From NCBI RefSeq assembly GCF_004193775.1, contig NC_041021.1, positions 21,358,632 through 21,422,631 on the forward strand: DNA of 64,000 nucleotides, read 5' to 3'. Positions within the stretch are counted from its first letter, which is position 1; each line of letters starts with the position of its first letter. The notes under the pieces are model-generated. The model had not been told where the DNA came from and did not search any database. It saw nothing but the letters and a program-made list of their open reading frames with translations. Below, piece by piece: positions 23,228 through 35,022 of the stretch. The position numbers and the translations under genes are program-made. The stretch is from Glycine soja. Its lineage: Eukaryota; Streptophyta; Magnoliopsida; Fabales; Fabaceae.

Positions 23228-24480
23228 TGTTGGGTTTGTCAGGAATCTAAAAGGGGGGTTGAATAGATTCTTTTGAAATTTTTATCACTTTATTCTTTAA
23301 TTCAATTAAAACGATCCCTCTTAATTAATCAACATTTTTTTTTCAAAAGATTGTTCCAAAAATTGAAAAAAATTATCACTATCAAGAAAATAGTGAAAAC
23401 AAGATCATATGAAAAACAAAGATTTATGGCCCTTGCACATCAATTCCATTTACAAGATTGAATCACAAAATTAAGGATTTCAGAGAAACAAAATCACACA
23501 AGAGTTTATATTAATTCTCTCCATACATGACCTACATCTAGTTGTTCTAAGACCCTTTAGAACTTCCACAATTAGAGAATTAGATACAAATACTATGTAC
23601 AAATAATTCTCTAGATTATACTCTTCCCTTGAACCCTACAAGAGAGAAAACAAAAGTTGAAACCTTATCAACTCACAAAACTCTGGGTAACCCTATCCAA
23701 GAACCAAAACAAAAAGAATTTCATAATAGAAACAAATACACCGGAACTTCTAGACCTTAATATCTTCAAGCTTTTCTTATAAGATGATCAAATCATAATG
23801 GACAATGAATGGATCTTTGATCAGCTTTAATCTCCAAAAGAAATATATTGAAATTCCTTTAGATGACTCTCTTGAAGTATCTTTCTCAAAGATAAAACGT
23901 ATCAAGAGTCATTAATGAAAAGAACATAAGACGATATTTACAATTTTAACTATTAAAACAAATTTAATCGATTATAGAATAGGGTAATCGATTAATACTT
24001 CAAAGTTCTCTTTGTTTTGCATTTTCAAAAACTTGGTAATCGATTACCTCATCTTAGACAGAGAACTTTTCATGCTTTTGTGCTTTATGTAATAATCAAT
24101 TACTAGTTGGGGCAATCGATTATTTCATCCCACAGAGAGCTCCTTAAGTTTCCAGAAGCAAGATAATTAATTATCTGCTGGAGTAATCGATTATCCTCAG
24201 CTACAATGCCTTCCTTCTTCTGAATTTGGCTTCTATAGTCAATTAATAGATTAATTCGATAGTGCTAGCCAAATTTCAAGTAGAAGTAAGATATGATGCT
24301 TGCTGTTAGAAAACTTAGAGATCAATCTAATTGTTTCACATTTGATCCTTACTAAGCATGTAAAAAGAATTCATCTATATCACACAACATGCCTAGTCTA
24401 AAACCATCAATATCAAACCAAAACTAAAACTAAGGGCTTCAAGCTTTGATCCAACCATCTCCCTTTTTTGGTTTTGATAA
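23228..24480 (+). repeat. LTR-like repeat with ATCGAT palindromes
   Basis: It begins TGTTGGGTTTGTCAGG followed by GGGGGGTTGAATAG. The opening layout (TGTTGG, then a G run, then TTGAAT) is shared with the LTRs at 42734 and, on the minus strand, at 52347. Around 23960-24200 it carries about six variants of GTAATCGATTAC. The right border is unclear and no target duplication was found. The 62-codon frame inside is not a gene. Confidence 0.6.
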
Positions 24481-27474
24481 TGCCAAATTCATTTGATGTG
24501 TATTGATGGTTTTCTCCTCAAAGTACATGTTTTACAACATGCTTAACAGCATGTCTAGTCTACAACATGCTTTTCCTTTTCAATTTCATTATCTAAAACG
24601 CTTTTTTGTTTTTAGACAACAAGTATATTTTATTGAAGATAATTTTGTTTGAGTCGAATGTGATCATTATAGATAACAAAACTCTTTCGTTAAGTATTTA
24701 ATACAATTGTATATCCAATATTTAAACCTGAAACGATTGTTTAAGTAAAAATAATCCCAAGCTAGCTGATCACCTTGATAGCTAATTATTTAGTAACTCT
24801 ATTCACCTACATGATGGAATTATCCTATTTTGTGTCGGTTAGCGATAATACATCTTCCCTTACATCTCTTTATATGCTGATAATTAATTTTACTTTCAGT
24901 GATTTCCTTGGTGGAGTTTGACGAATAAGCGTTACTAAATAGTTGATTATTTTTTCAATTTCGTTATCTAAAACTCTTATCACTATAATTTATGTAGAGA
25001 GATGAGAAAATGGTAGTTGATTATTTAAAAGCATATATTTAAAAAATTGCCTCCGATGAAACATATTTGTTGTCTAGTATAAAAAAGCGTTACTAAATAG
25101 TTCATTTTTGTAAGCATACTCATCAACAATCAGATTTTTCATTACGTGTATAATTTATTTATTTATTAGGACAGTACTACGGTCTACAATATCTCATTGA
25201 CTTAAAAAATTATATTTATTTATTAAATAATACTAATGTACAGAAAAACTATTATTATTTCAACAATGAAGCAAGAGGTTGTACATAAATTGTCTATCAA
25301 GTACCACCTTTATACCATCTTTAATTAGATTATCATACTTGTTAATGGAGTCTATATTACCATTGACCAACAGAACGAATGTGCATCATATAATCAAACC
25401 ACTAATGAAATACCTCCCAACCATCTCAATGGTCGATCAGTTGGACATGATCCGTATTGTCATATATTTACAAAAATATTTTTTTAATGATATTAAGTTA
25501 AATGAATTAAATTGTACATTTCAACGTAAGAGACAAGGATAATAAATATATCATTTACATCTTTAAGGGACGACATAGTGTAATATACTCAATCTTTTTT
25601 AAATAATATTATCTTTTCTATTAAGTTAAATGAATTAACATGGAGGTCCGGAGGACAGTGAAATCATGTATTTCTTAGGAAAGGAAAATATAATTTACTC
25701 TATATATTTTTAGCAAAAACTAATGTGATTTTAGCAAAATTTAAAATTAAGTAATGTGTCTATACAAGAGTCATCTAGCATACGTGGTGACAAATGACAA
25801 TCATACATACATAACATGCAAATTGAAAATTCTAAGGATGGTCATGAATGATAAGCCTACAAGCTGCTTGGACAAGGGGTAGTGGAGGCAAAATCATAAC
25901 ATAGAAGCCCAAATATCATATCGAGACCCACAAATAGGGAGGATAATGTTCATTAATAAGTGAGTCATTTAGAGTTACAACCATTTATTGAAACTTAACA
26001 ATAATGATGCAATTTTTTATAAAAAAAATACTTTTTTCAAACAATCGTTATATCTTTTGAAAAAGTATTAAAACCAACTTTTTAAAGAAAAACTTAAAAT
26101 TATAATTTTTAAAACATTTTTAATTAAAAAGCACTTTTCCTTGAAAGAAAACACAAATATATTTTTAATTTCATAATAAAAATAAATGTTTGGTACTTTT
26201 GTTCTAGTGGTTTGACATCTTTGTAAATTTAAAATGTTGTCGTAATTAGTTGACGTTTTTAAAAAAAGATGATAAATAAGGAATGTATATTATATTATGA
26301 GTAAATTTATATTTTTCAATTTTTTTATTATTGGACGGTTCCCTCCTCCAACGTGGAGAATACCACTAAAGTAAACCATATTCTCAAATTTATAAATATT
26401 TTTTACTTCATTTTCTAACAATACAAAACTCTCAGTTTAGTACCTTACTTTGCATAGCATTACTTTAGTCTTCTTCCAACAAAAAAGATACTACCGAGTA
26501 AAGAAAGATATAGTGCCAATACTTCGGCTTCTACCATGTTGTGCAAAGAAAAGGTTGAAATTTTAATACGTAGTGTTGGCCAGTATGTTAGTTTCAACAA
26601 CAATAACAACCTAATTTATAAACCTAAAAACTCAACTGGAACTACCGTGAAAGCAAACAAAGGAAAAAAAATAAAATGAAAAGGAATTGATTGCACTTGG
26701 CTCATTACACTTTATATGCATGACGGGCGAGACAAATTTTAGATCCATGATTACATTACTGCTGTTCTGTTTCTCAATACAGAAGTATGCACTAAAAGAA
26801 GAAAATGCAAAACAAGGAAAAAAATGCAATGCATGAATACAATCAAAATGAAAGATAAAGCAATAAGGGAATAGACAAGCCAAGCCTAATCATTTATGTT
26901 TTGCCTTGAGACTAATATTTACCTCAAAATATTTTTTTATTAGTAAATGTTAGCAGTTAAATTGTTAATTTTTGTTAGCGAGGAAATTAAAACTCATGAC
27001 TTATCTCTTCTTCCTTTATCATTTATCACCAAACTAATCTTATATCTCCTAGCATAATTTGGAACAGATTTTCTCCTTACTATAGATGGATCACTTTGAA
27101 ATTCCAAGGTAAGACCTCAATGTAAGTAGTAACTTTTTTCAAATATTAGATTTTAATGTTTATAAAACAGCACATTCCATTAGATGGAAGCAAGCAAGGA
27201 TTTTCTTCTTCGACATCCAGCAAATGAATGGGAAAATCAAAGGGAGGACGCACCAACCTGCCCACTTTGCATTTCGTTGCGATGAGAAGGTCGTGTGATG
27301 TGCATATCACAGGCCCAAATTTGTGCTCAAATTCATTTTGTTCTAGGGTTATTCTTCCTATACTATTTAAATTTATTCTACACCCAGCAATTGAAATGAA
27401 AATCCAAAGTTGTCCTTCATTTAAAACTCAAATACATTCATCCCTCCACACACCACTCACGTCTCCTTCCATTT
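24481..27474. other. Gene-free AT-rich spacer left of the CACTA element
   Basis: I see no coding region with family features and no RNA gene. Frames such as 25279-25542 and 26632-26883 are short, unsupported and of random composition. The last 300 bases are the left target flank of the CACTA insertion and are slightly less AT-rich. Confidence 0.55.
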
Positions 27475-27584
27475 CCTCACAACTAGAAAAATGGCTTTTT
27501 ACGACGGTTATTAAGTGCTTTTAACGACGGTTGTAAACCGTCGTTGTATATAACGTCGTTGAAACGTAATTGCTTTTTATGACG

Positions 27585-28036
27585 GTTATTATAATAACCG
27601 TCTTTGAAAGTTAGAACAATTCAAAGACGGTTATTATGTAATAACCGTCTTTGAATGCAGTGTCTGGTTCAACATTCAAATACGGTTATTACATAATAAC
27701 CGTCTTTGAATGTTACATCTGGTCGACATTAAAAGACGGTTATTATGTAATAACCGTCTTTGATAGTTACATGTCCTCGAGATTCAAAGACGGTTATTAC
27801 ATAATAACCGTCTTTGAATGTTACATCTGATCGAGATTCAAAGACGGTTATTACATAATAACTGCCTTTGAATGTTACATCTGATCGACATTCAAAGACG
27901 GTTATTATGTAATAACCGTCTTTGAATCTCGAGGAGATGTAACTATCAAAGGCGGTTATTACATAATAACCGTCTTTGAATGTCGACCAGATGTAACATT
28001 CAAAGACGGTTATTATGTAATAACCGCCTTTGAATG
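27585..28036. repeat. Subterminal array of nine ~32-bp palindromes
   Basis: Nine near-identical palindromes built from CAAAGACGGTTATTA and its reverse complement TAATAACCGTCTTTG repeat every 46-56 bases (near 27587, 27632, 27678, 27731, 27785, 27838, 27891, 27947, 28000). The centre is ATGTAAT or ACATAAT, and short spacers such as GTTACATCTGATCGA separate the units. In CACTA elements such subterminal repeats bind the transposon's own TnpA-type protein. A 173-codon minus-strand frame across the array is only a by-product of the repeat. Confidence 0.9.
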
Positions 28037-28963
28037 CAGTGTCTGATTTGACATTTGAATTCAAGGTATTTATTCCCTGGCAGAGGCTATGACTGAGAGT
28101 CTGAGACAACAAATTATAGAATTCCAGGGAACAGTTACTAGTAAGTAATAGCATGGAGTCTATCTTAATTTTAGCATTTGTAAAAACAACACCAGACAAA
28201 ATTAGGAAGCTCTGAAATAATGGAATATCCTTACACTTGTAAAAACACACCCATCTTTTCAGCAGAACTTTTAAGCATACATGATATCAGAATAAAAAAA
28301 CAAATTGCAATTGGAATATCCTTACACTCATGAAACCACTAAATAGTAAGTGTAGTTACTTTCTATAGTGTTCATCTTTAAGATAGTAAGGAGCTTGAAA
28401 AGAAGCATGATTAAAGTAACAGATACCAAATCACAACCAAACCAATGTCTATCAGTTAAAGACACACACACACACTCAGCAAGCAGTGTCAACACAGAGA
28501 CATTCTCACGAATGTCATCCATAAGTTCTGTAATTTTTTTCTATTACAAAAGATATAAATGCAATAGCTGAAAATAACCTCCCCTATCCTGTAACAAAAA
28601 TAACTCCTCAAGCCATGACTTGATTGGTCCTTGTGTCTTGGTTGGAATTAAATGCAATTACAAGTATACAACCTATAACTTTTTTTTAATCAATTAGAAT
28701 ATTACTAAGCAAATATTTTTGCCACTGGGATGTGACCATAGAGTATAAAGCTTTTCTATCAAAATATTCTTGATTCAAAAGTAATGTGTACGTACAATGA
28801 ATCTTGATTCAAAAATATTCTTCACAAACTGCAAAACTACAAACAAAATTTATACACAGAACACATTAGCACATCACGTACATTGTCTTTTGTTTTTTCT
28901 TTTATCTAGGAAGGGAGGGACAGAGAAGGCAAGTGATTAGAAGGATACAACCAACAACACTAC
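28037..28963. other. Transposon interior with no recognised gene
   Basis: This is probably captured intron or flanking DNA of the neighbouring DET1-like fragment. A CA microsatellite lies at 28444-28458. Short frames on both strands near 28328-28571 have no recognisable features. Confidence 0.5.
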
Positions 28964-29310
28964 CTGTGCAGAGCTGCTTGCCTTATCTTTAATGCTCCGG
29001 AGCTGTTCCAGTGCGTGGATATTATTTGAATGAGAAGATATGAAATTCATATACATTGAATTCCTTGATGTTGCATGGAAGTGGTCACAGAACTGCTCAA
29101 ACAACAGATAAAGCTCGTCTGGTGAATTCTGATAAGATGTAAAAATGAGTCAGAAAACACCAAGACACTACTAACACAGAAAACCCAAGAAAATAAAACA
29201 TGATGAAAAGCATTTACCTGATAAAATGATACAATTTCAGTTGTATCCATGTTATATACAACAACAAAAGCTGGGTGGTGATCAACATTTCGGAAAATTT
29301 TCTTTGTCAT
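28964..29310 (-). pseudogene. DET1: DET1-like gene fragment: two exons and the intron between them
   Basis: On the minus strand, exon 1 (29310-29218, 93 bases) follows an acceptor ...CTGATAG and encodes KKIFRNVDHHPAFVVVYNM and TTEIVSFYQ. It ends at a donor CAG|GTAAATG. Exon 2 (29128-28964, 165 bases) starts after ...CTTATCAG and encodes NSPDELYLLFEQFCDHFHAT, then FISSHSNNIHALEQLRSIKD, ending CAG|GTAGTG. The frame is continuous across the intron, phase 0, with no stops. Together the 86 codons match the C-terminal half of DE-ETIOLATED1, the nuclear repressor of light responses that works with DDB1 and COP10 (about 540 aa in plants). I recognise the family from these motifs; no search was run. 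Both ends of the gene are missing, so this is a captured fragment, not a working gene. Confidence 0.78.
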
Positions 29311-29329
29311 CTATCAGAGATATAAAACA

Positions 29330-29580
29330 ATCACTAGAACTCGAAGACTGTTGCCTAGAAAATGCAACTGACATGGTTGACCAACATGAAGATAACATGC
29401 CGGATTATGAATCCAAGGGCATCAGAATGTCCCACAAACAGGTATACATGGGTAGGCTTGGCTATGTTAATGAAGGCCAGTGTAATGACAATTTATGTAT
29501 GAAGGATGAACCAATGTTTCTATTGTTTTCATGCCTTGTTGCTTCAAGATATATTGAATTCAGGACTTCTCCTTTGTAAT
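29330..29580 (+). pseudogene. Unassigned captured exon-like fragment
   Basis: The plus-strand frame ending at 29579 contains LEDCCLENATDMVDQHEDNM, then YESKGIRMSHKQVYMGRLGY and SRYIEFRTSPL before the stop. Composition (about 40% GC, balanced residues) is more exon-like than the AT-rich surroundings. It lies immediately left of the DET1-like acceptor on the opposite strand and overlaps that exon's antisense at its start. I cannot name the family. It could be the last exon of another captured gene, or non-coding sequence that happens to be open. Confidence 0.35.
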
Positions 29581-29960
29581 TATTCATTTGTTTTATTCAT
29601 GTATGATCATCATAATTCTTGTCAAAATTTGAGAATGGATTGTTGATTTGTCATCTTCTGATGCCTTTAAAAATTTCATGTTTTTATTGATTTGCCAAAT
29701 TCTGATATATTTTTATTTTTGGACTTTCTGTTGTTTTAATTTTTGATATTATCAAATACTTGGTCAACATTTGTGTGAAATACTCAAAAAGAAAATTTGA
29801 TCATCTATATTAATTTTGAGCATGATTCTCTCTTGTGGATAATATATATTTATGATTTGTACCATTAAAAAAATTAAAACTAATTTAATTTATGATATTT
29901 TTTATAAAGTAATTTAAATTATTTTATAAGAAATATATATATAGTCAAAATATTATTTTG

Positions 29961-30017
<57 letters not shown>

Positions 30018-31300
30018 AACACATTATACATATTAACTAGTCAGATATAAATTATGTTTTAGTATAAAAATCTCTATCTTATAATATAAAAATTATTCAA
30101 CAGAATATTTACAGATTAAATTATTTAAATTTTTATTATATCATTTTAAAGTAAAAATTATTTTCCCTTAAAAAAAGGTAAAGAAAGAGTCCTCTCCATG
30201 ATCTGTCTTTTGTTGCTTGAGAATCCTCCACATTAGAATCAACACCATATGTATGTTTATTTGTAAACTATCCCCCCATGCTAAGGTTGCCTAAAACTAC
30301 TAGAAGAAGAGGTGAGGAACAACCATCCATCAGCAACGATTACCTAATAGACAGCTGAAAACGAACAAGAACTAGAAAGACGAGTAAGGTAAAAGTATAG
30401 CTAATGGTGAGAATCCTAAGAAGACGGAGTAGGACTGAGGGGCAAAAACACCCAAATGATTCTCGAGAGTGGTAGCTCTATGAAGGTTTGAATCTCGTCA
30501 CCTTCATGTGAATTAAGGGCTCAAGTGCACAGCCTAAAGAGCATCCATCCACTCTTGAAGGGCCATAGGTGTTAGGGTTATCAAGTCATGGAATGCACTA
30601 CTACCCTGACCATATATAGGTGCATTTCATCTTGTAGTGTACCAAAGTCTAACTCTTCATATCACTACAGCACATGCCATCAGTGTATAGTCCTTCATCA
30701 TATATCGTCTCAACTCGTGAATTCAGGATTGACACAATGAGGCTTTCACATCATTACTCTCTATAATATCCAATAACATTTCCTCTACAATTTGATTCCA
30801 ACTACGAATACCTCATACATATGGTGACTGACCTCAAAATCACATAGATATGTATAAAAGTAAAATTTTATTAAAAAAATAATGATATCCTATAAATTAT
30901 AAATATATATTAATATTTATAATAATTCTTTTTATAAAATATTTATGTATCGGCTTAATTCTTTGTTAAATCCATAATTAATATATGTACACAATGGGTG
31001 GCCTTGACTAGCCGAAAAAGAGAAAATAAAATTAATAGCATTAACTATAAAAGTATATTTAATTTTATTTGATGATCTCCTCATTATTTAAGAAAAAATA
31101 TTGATTGATTTAAAAGGATGTTATAAGAACTAATCTTTTTAAAAGAGATGTTAGGGTGTTATTTCATTGTGTTTTTTTACACTACCCCAGAAATACTCTC
31201 TTTTGTTTTTAATTTATATTTTACATAAATATTAATTACTATAAATAATTCACTTACTAATTAAATTCAATATATTATTTTTTGGCATAAATATATTAAT

Positions 31301-31368
<68 letters not shown>

Positions 31369-33336
31369 TTATCTTTATATTTCATTCTTCTAAAACATAT
31401 TGCTAACTCCATGCATCTTGTATCAAGTTCTGGCCTTTCTATGCATATCAGCAAATGCACAATTATTAATTTATTTTCTGTTAAAAGAACTTCAAACAGG
31501 GACAAAAATCTGGTGCAGAGAGAAATGAGGGCCATATGTTTTCTTTTTCTTTGGCTATAGAACCCTAAATATATATGTTGTTACTAAAGGTATCATGATT
31601 GACAAAGTTCATTTTCTGGATTCGAGGTGGAATCAATCAAGATGAAGAATGCATAATTTACTGAAGGGATCTCATTTTAGTGGGGAACTTTGAAAATCAC
31701 TTAATGTTGTACACTAATAAGAAAATGCCAGGCCTATTCAATCTTTTGAGTGGAATTTGTATAAAATAGTGACAGAGACATTACCACTAGGCCAAACAAA
31801 AAGGCAAAACCACGCCATAGAAAGTAATAAAATAAAATAAAAAAGAGGCTAAAAAATAGAAAGCAATGTACTATAGAGATCTTCAGGCTATTCTTATTTT
31901 TGTGGAATTATTAGAGTCTAACTTTTTTTCTGAACCTAACTCCAACTTCTGATACATGCATGCTCCCAGCTCCAGGCATTTACCAGAAAAAGTAAATAAT
32001 TTCTTAGCTATATAATATATGTGATCTAAGACATTCTAAGAATTGGAAAGTTCCTCCAATAATGTGATGTGAAATTGGCTGATGTCATGAAAATTATCAA
32101 CTAGTAGTACCTTATAATTTGTCAGTACACTGATGTGGGTTTTTCTGTGAATTGACTTACCAGTCACGTTAGAACTGAGCTGATGATGAATTCACAATCT
32201 TCTAAAAGCCTGATTGATCTGAAAAATAATATCATAACTTTTAAATTTTATGAAAGTGCAAAGTTAATTGGGCGAGTGTCAAAGTTTATCTCATTAAGAA
32301 ATGGATTTCTAGAAGACACGCCACATCACATTTGTATCGTATTAAACAATTAGGTCCGAAAGAATAATGGTTCAATTTAAATACTCTCAAGTGTCCCCGC
32401 AACAATAGCAAAACGTTGATCCTAATCTATGTTGAAAAGACACCCAAAAAAGAACAAATTACACATCTACAAAAGAAGAAAATGTTAAACACAAGAAATC
32501 ACATATGATCCAATTTTTCGCCCTTTAGTTTTTTAAAATTTGGTTTAAGTGCGCACACATGCTTAGCTGTTAAACAAAGTGTTTTAGCAGTACAAGTATA
32601 TATATTGTGGTCTTTACTTTATTAAGATGATTATCCATCCTTACCACACACGGATATTACTAGTACATATATACATTTTTATATGTTATTATTAAATTTA
32701 AAAGAATGGGAACATTATTATTAGGTTTGGTGGTGTTCAGATTTTTTTTTCCCTTAAGTAAACGTCACAAGTAAGGTTTATAACTAGTGATCGAACAGGT
32801 GAAATAAGTATGTGACGACAGCTTTCAATATCTGGGTTAAGTTATGAGTTTCTAGCACTTCTTCAGCAATGGACTTATGTTCATTTGGAGGCCCGTAATA
32901 TCCTTTTGACTTTTGAGCTTAAAATACAAAAAAAATAAAATTATGAATGTCAAATAAAGAAAAAGCCTTGTTTTCAATAGATAAAGAACAGTTTAAAGAG
33001 AAATATAAACAACTTTAAATATGATCAAATATCAAACTAAATATCAGTCTTAATTATATAGCCAGTTCAAAGGACTAAACTGTATAGGAATATTTTAAAA
33101 TTCTACAAAGAAACTAAATACTCTAATAAGGTTAAAAAAACACTTTTATTTTAAACATTCATTGAATTATATGATTTTGTCCTGATATTTATATTAATTT
33201 TAATTAAAACACTCATTTTTGTCGGGATTAACATTTGCAAATTATAATCTGATCACCCTAGCATGCTATGAAAAAAAATGGTATCAATATGCAGCAAACA
33301 TTGACTGATAGGATCAAGTTGAGTCATAGCTGCAGG
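29581..33336. other. Transposon interior, mostly AT-rich, no recognised gene
   Basis: The stretch contains (TA)n runs at 29957-30004 and 31308-31366. A less AT-rich piece at about 30180-30860 contains ATATATAGGTGCATTTCATC and may be part of another repeat. The 79-codon minus-strand frame at 31296-31535 is mainly alternating Ile-Tyr from the TA run. Upstream sequence of the MYB gene begins somewhere after about 32500. Confidence 0.55.
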
Positions 33337-33344
33337 TATAAATA
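33337..33344 (+). promoter_or_regulatory. TATA box of the MYB gene
   Basis: TATAAATA lies 99 bases before the MYB start codon, a normal distance for a plant core promoter plus a short 5' leader. It suggests the promoter was carried along with the gene. Confidence 0.6.
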
Positions 33345-33442
33345 TGCAGCAAACATTGAACACAAATCAATACCATAGAATTTGGAAGACAAAGTTTACC
33401 CAAGAGCCAACTTAGGCACCTTTTTGTATGTATTAGGAAGTT

Positions 33443-34194
33443 ATGGCAGGAGACATGGGGTGGGGTGTGATAGAAGAGGAGGGATGGAGGAAGGGACCTT
33501 GGACTTCTGAGGAGGACAGATTGCTCATTCTGTATGTCAAGTTCCATGGTAAGGGCAGATGGAACTCTGCTGCTAGGCTTGCAGGTCCCTACCAAACTTT
33601 ATACACTATATATGTCTTGCTCCTTAATTCCTAACATAGTTTACACCTAAGTCTAATATCAATTGACTTTCACAATACAAGTGACACAACAATTAAATTG
33701 CTTCCAACTTCAACTCAGTAAATTGACTACCCTTTACCATAAGTTTTTCTTTTGGCCTTTTGGGATCATGTTTTTTATTATTCTTAACTCTTGACTCTTG
33801 AGTATCATTCTTCATAATTGTTTTTATCATCTTTTTTTTTGTCCAAATGATTGATCATTTATTATTCTCTTAACAGGACTAAAAAGAAATGGGAAGAGCT
33901 GCAGATTGAGATGGGTGAATTACCTGAGGCCAGACCTCGAGAAGGGTCAAATAACACCACAAGAAGAAAGCATAATTCTAGAGCTGCATGCTAGGTGGGG
34001 AAACAGGTAAAAAAAATGAATTCCAAATCTCTTTGAACTTGCATGTTTTTATAATAAATCTGCGAAGCTAAATCAAAATTAATCACTTCAGGTGGTCAAC
34101 AATTGCAAGAAGCTTGCCAGGAAGAACTGACAATGAGATAAAGAATTATTGGAGGACTCACTTCAAGAAAAAGATAAGGGCTCACTTCAGCTAA
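33443..34194 (+). CDS. R2R3-MYB transcription factor, DNA-binding domain only, three exons (124 aa)
   Basis: Exons are 33443-33584, 33877-34006 and 34092-34194, with GT-AG introns of 292 and 85 bases. Phases join exactly (GCAG|GT..AG|GACTA and AACAG|GT..AG|GTGG). The product binds DNA in the nucleus as a MYB repressor or activator. R2 has Trp at 20, 40 and 60 ([20 protein letters not shown]); R3 has Ile at 73 and Trp at 92 and 111 ([18 protein letters not shown]). The exon pattern and residues are closest, in my memory, to the MYB48/MYB59/MYB27 group. The bHLH-contact signature fails: Arg replaces the first Leu ([10 protein letters not shown]). The stop comes right after RAHFS, so the usual C-terminal regulatory region of 80 or more residues is missing. 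It lies inside the CACTA element, upstream TATA included. It could be expressed as a competitor of full-length MYBs; that is inference. Confidence 0.85.
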
Positions 34195-35022
34195 AGATAT
34201 GAAGAAGACTCCAGAATACAAGTGGACTATGATGTAGTTATTTCTGGTAATAAGTAGACAACTATCATTGCCTTGTGTACCCCTATAAACTGTCTACATT
34301 ATATAGAATCATGATATAGAGTTTGGGACATCTAGTCTCCCCTGCCAATTAATCCAATCCTATGATTAGGAAACATGACAAAATTAATTAAAATCTATTC
34401 ATCTAACCTACTCTAAATTGAGATGCAAAATTGTACTATAAAGGGCTAAATTTCAGGTATCTTCACAATTCATCCATAAAAATTGAGTATTTCAGTCCAC
34501 TTGAACAAAATTTCAGAACATTCATCGATCCATAAAAGATCTGATTAAAGGTCTATGCCAGCACAGAACAAACAGAAGAGGTTGTGGAACTCTGAAATTC
34601 TGGAAATGAATTGCTTAGAAAGAATCAATTATGAAAGGAAATAAGGAATGTAAATATTGTAGAGGGTGCTATAGTGGAATGCGTTAAATTTATTCTTATT
34701 TTTTTTCCTGTTTTTTCCCATTTCATAATAGCAAGTTAATTTATTAACAGCAACAGTGAAGCCTAATCCAAAAAATCTACATGAAGGCAAACCATACAGA
34801 ATTTACAGACACAACAAAGAACATATATTAAAGGCATATGATTCAAATGAAAAGGAAAATATGACACTATATCATGAATCACTGAAGAGAAACATCTCAA
34901 AATAAGGGGAAAATACAAGACAAGACTGGCCACATTTGTACTCATTCCAATCTTACAACATTTATTTAATATACAAACTTCATTTGCTCTGCTAAAATTA
35001 GCAAATATGTTTTGGGAATTAC
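34195..35022. other. Spacer between MYB and phosphatase exon
   Basis: The MYB 3' side is first. Past the stop the frame would continue only 20 codons before a second stop, with no conserved residues, so no lost C-terminal domain lies here. The remainder is probably intron or flank of the captured phosphatase gene on the minus strand. No recognised exon is seen. Confidence 0.5.

Noticed and set aside
27585..28036. CRISPR-like look: palindromic units of about 32 bases at 46-56-base spacing
   Set aside because: The spacers are similar to one another, the host is a plant, no cas genes exist, and the position inside a CACTA end explains the array.
27729..28250. 173-codon minus-strand frame with repeated DGYYVITVFESRSDVT units
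   Set aside because: It is produced entirely by the CACTA subterminal palindrome array, whose unit length keeps one frame open. There is no independent protein signal.
28328..28571. Two short opposite frames near a CA microsatellite
   Set aside because: There is no family feature, and the stretch is likely intron or flank of the captured DET1 fragment.
31296..31535. 79-codon minus-strand frame
   Set aside because: The C-terminal third is alternating Ile-Tyr from a TA microsatellite; the rest has no features.
34195..34260. Possible read-through C-terminal extension of the MYB protein
   Set aside because: Only 20 codons to the next stop, with no resemblance to MYB48/59 tails.
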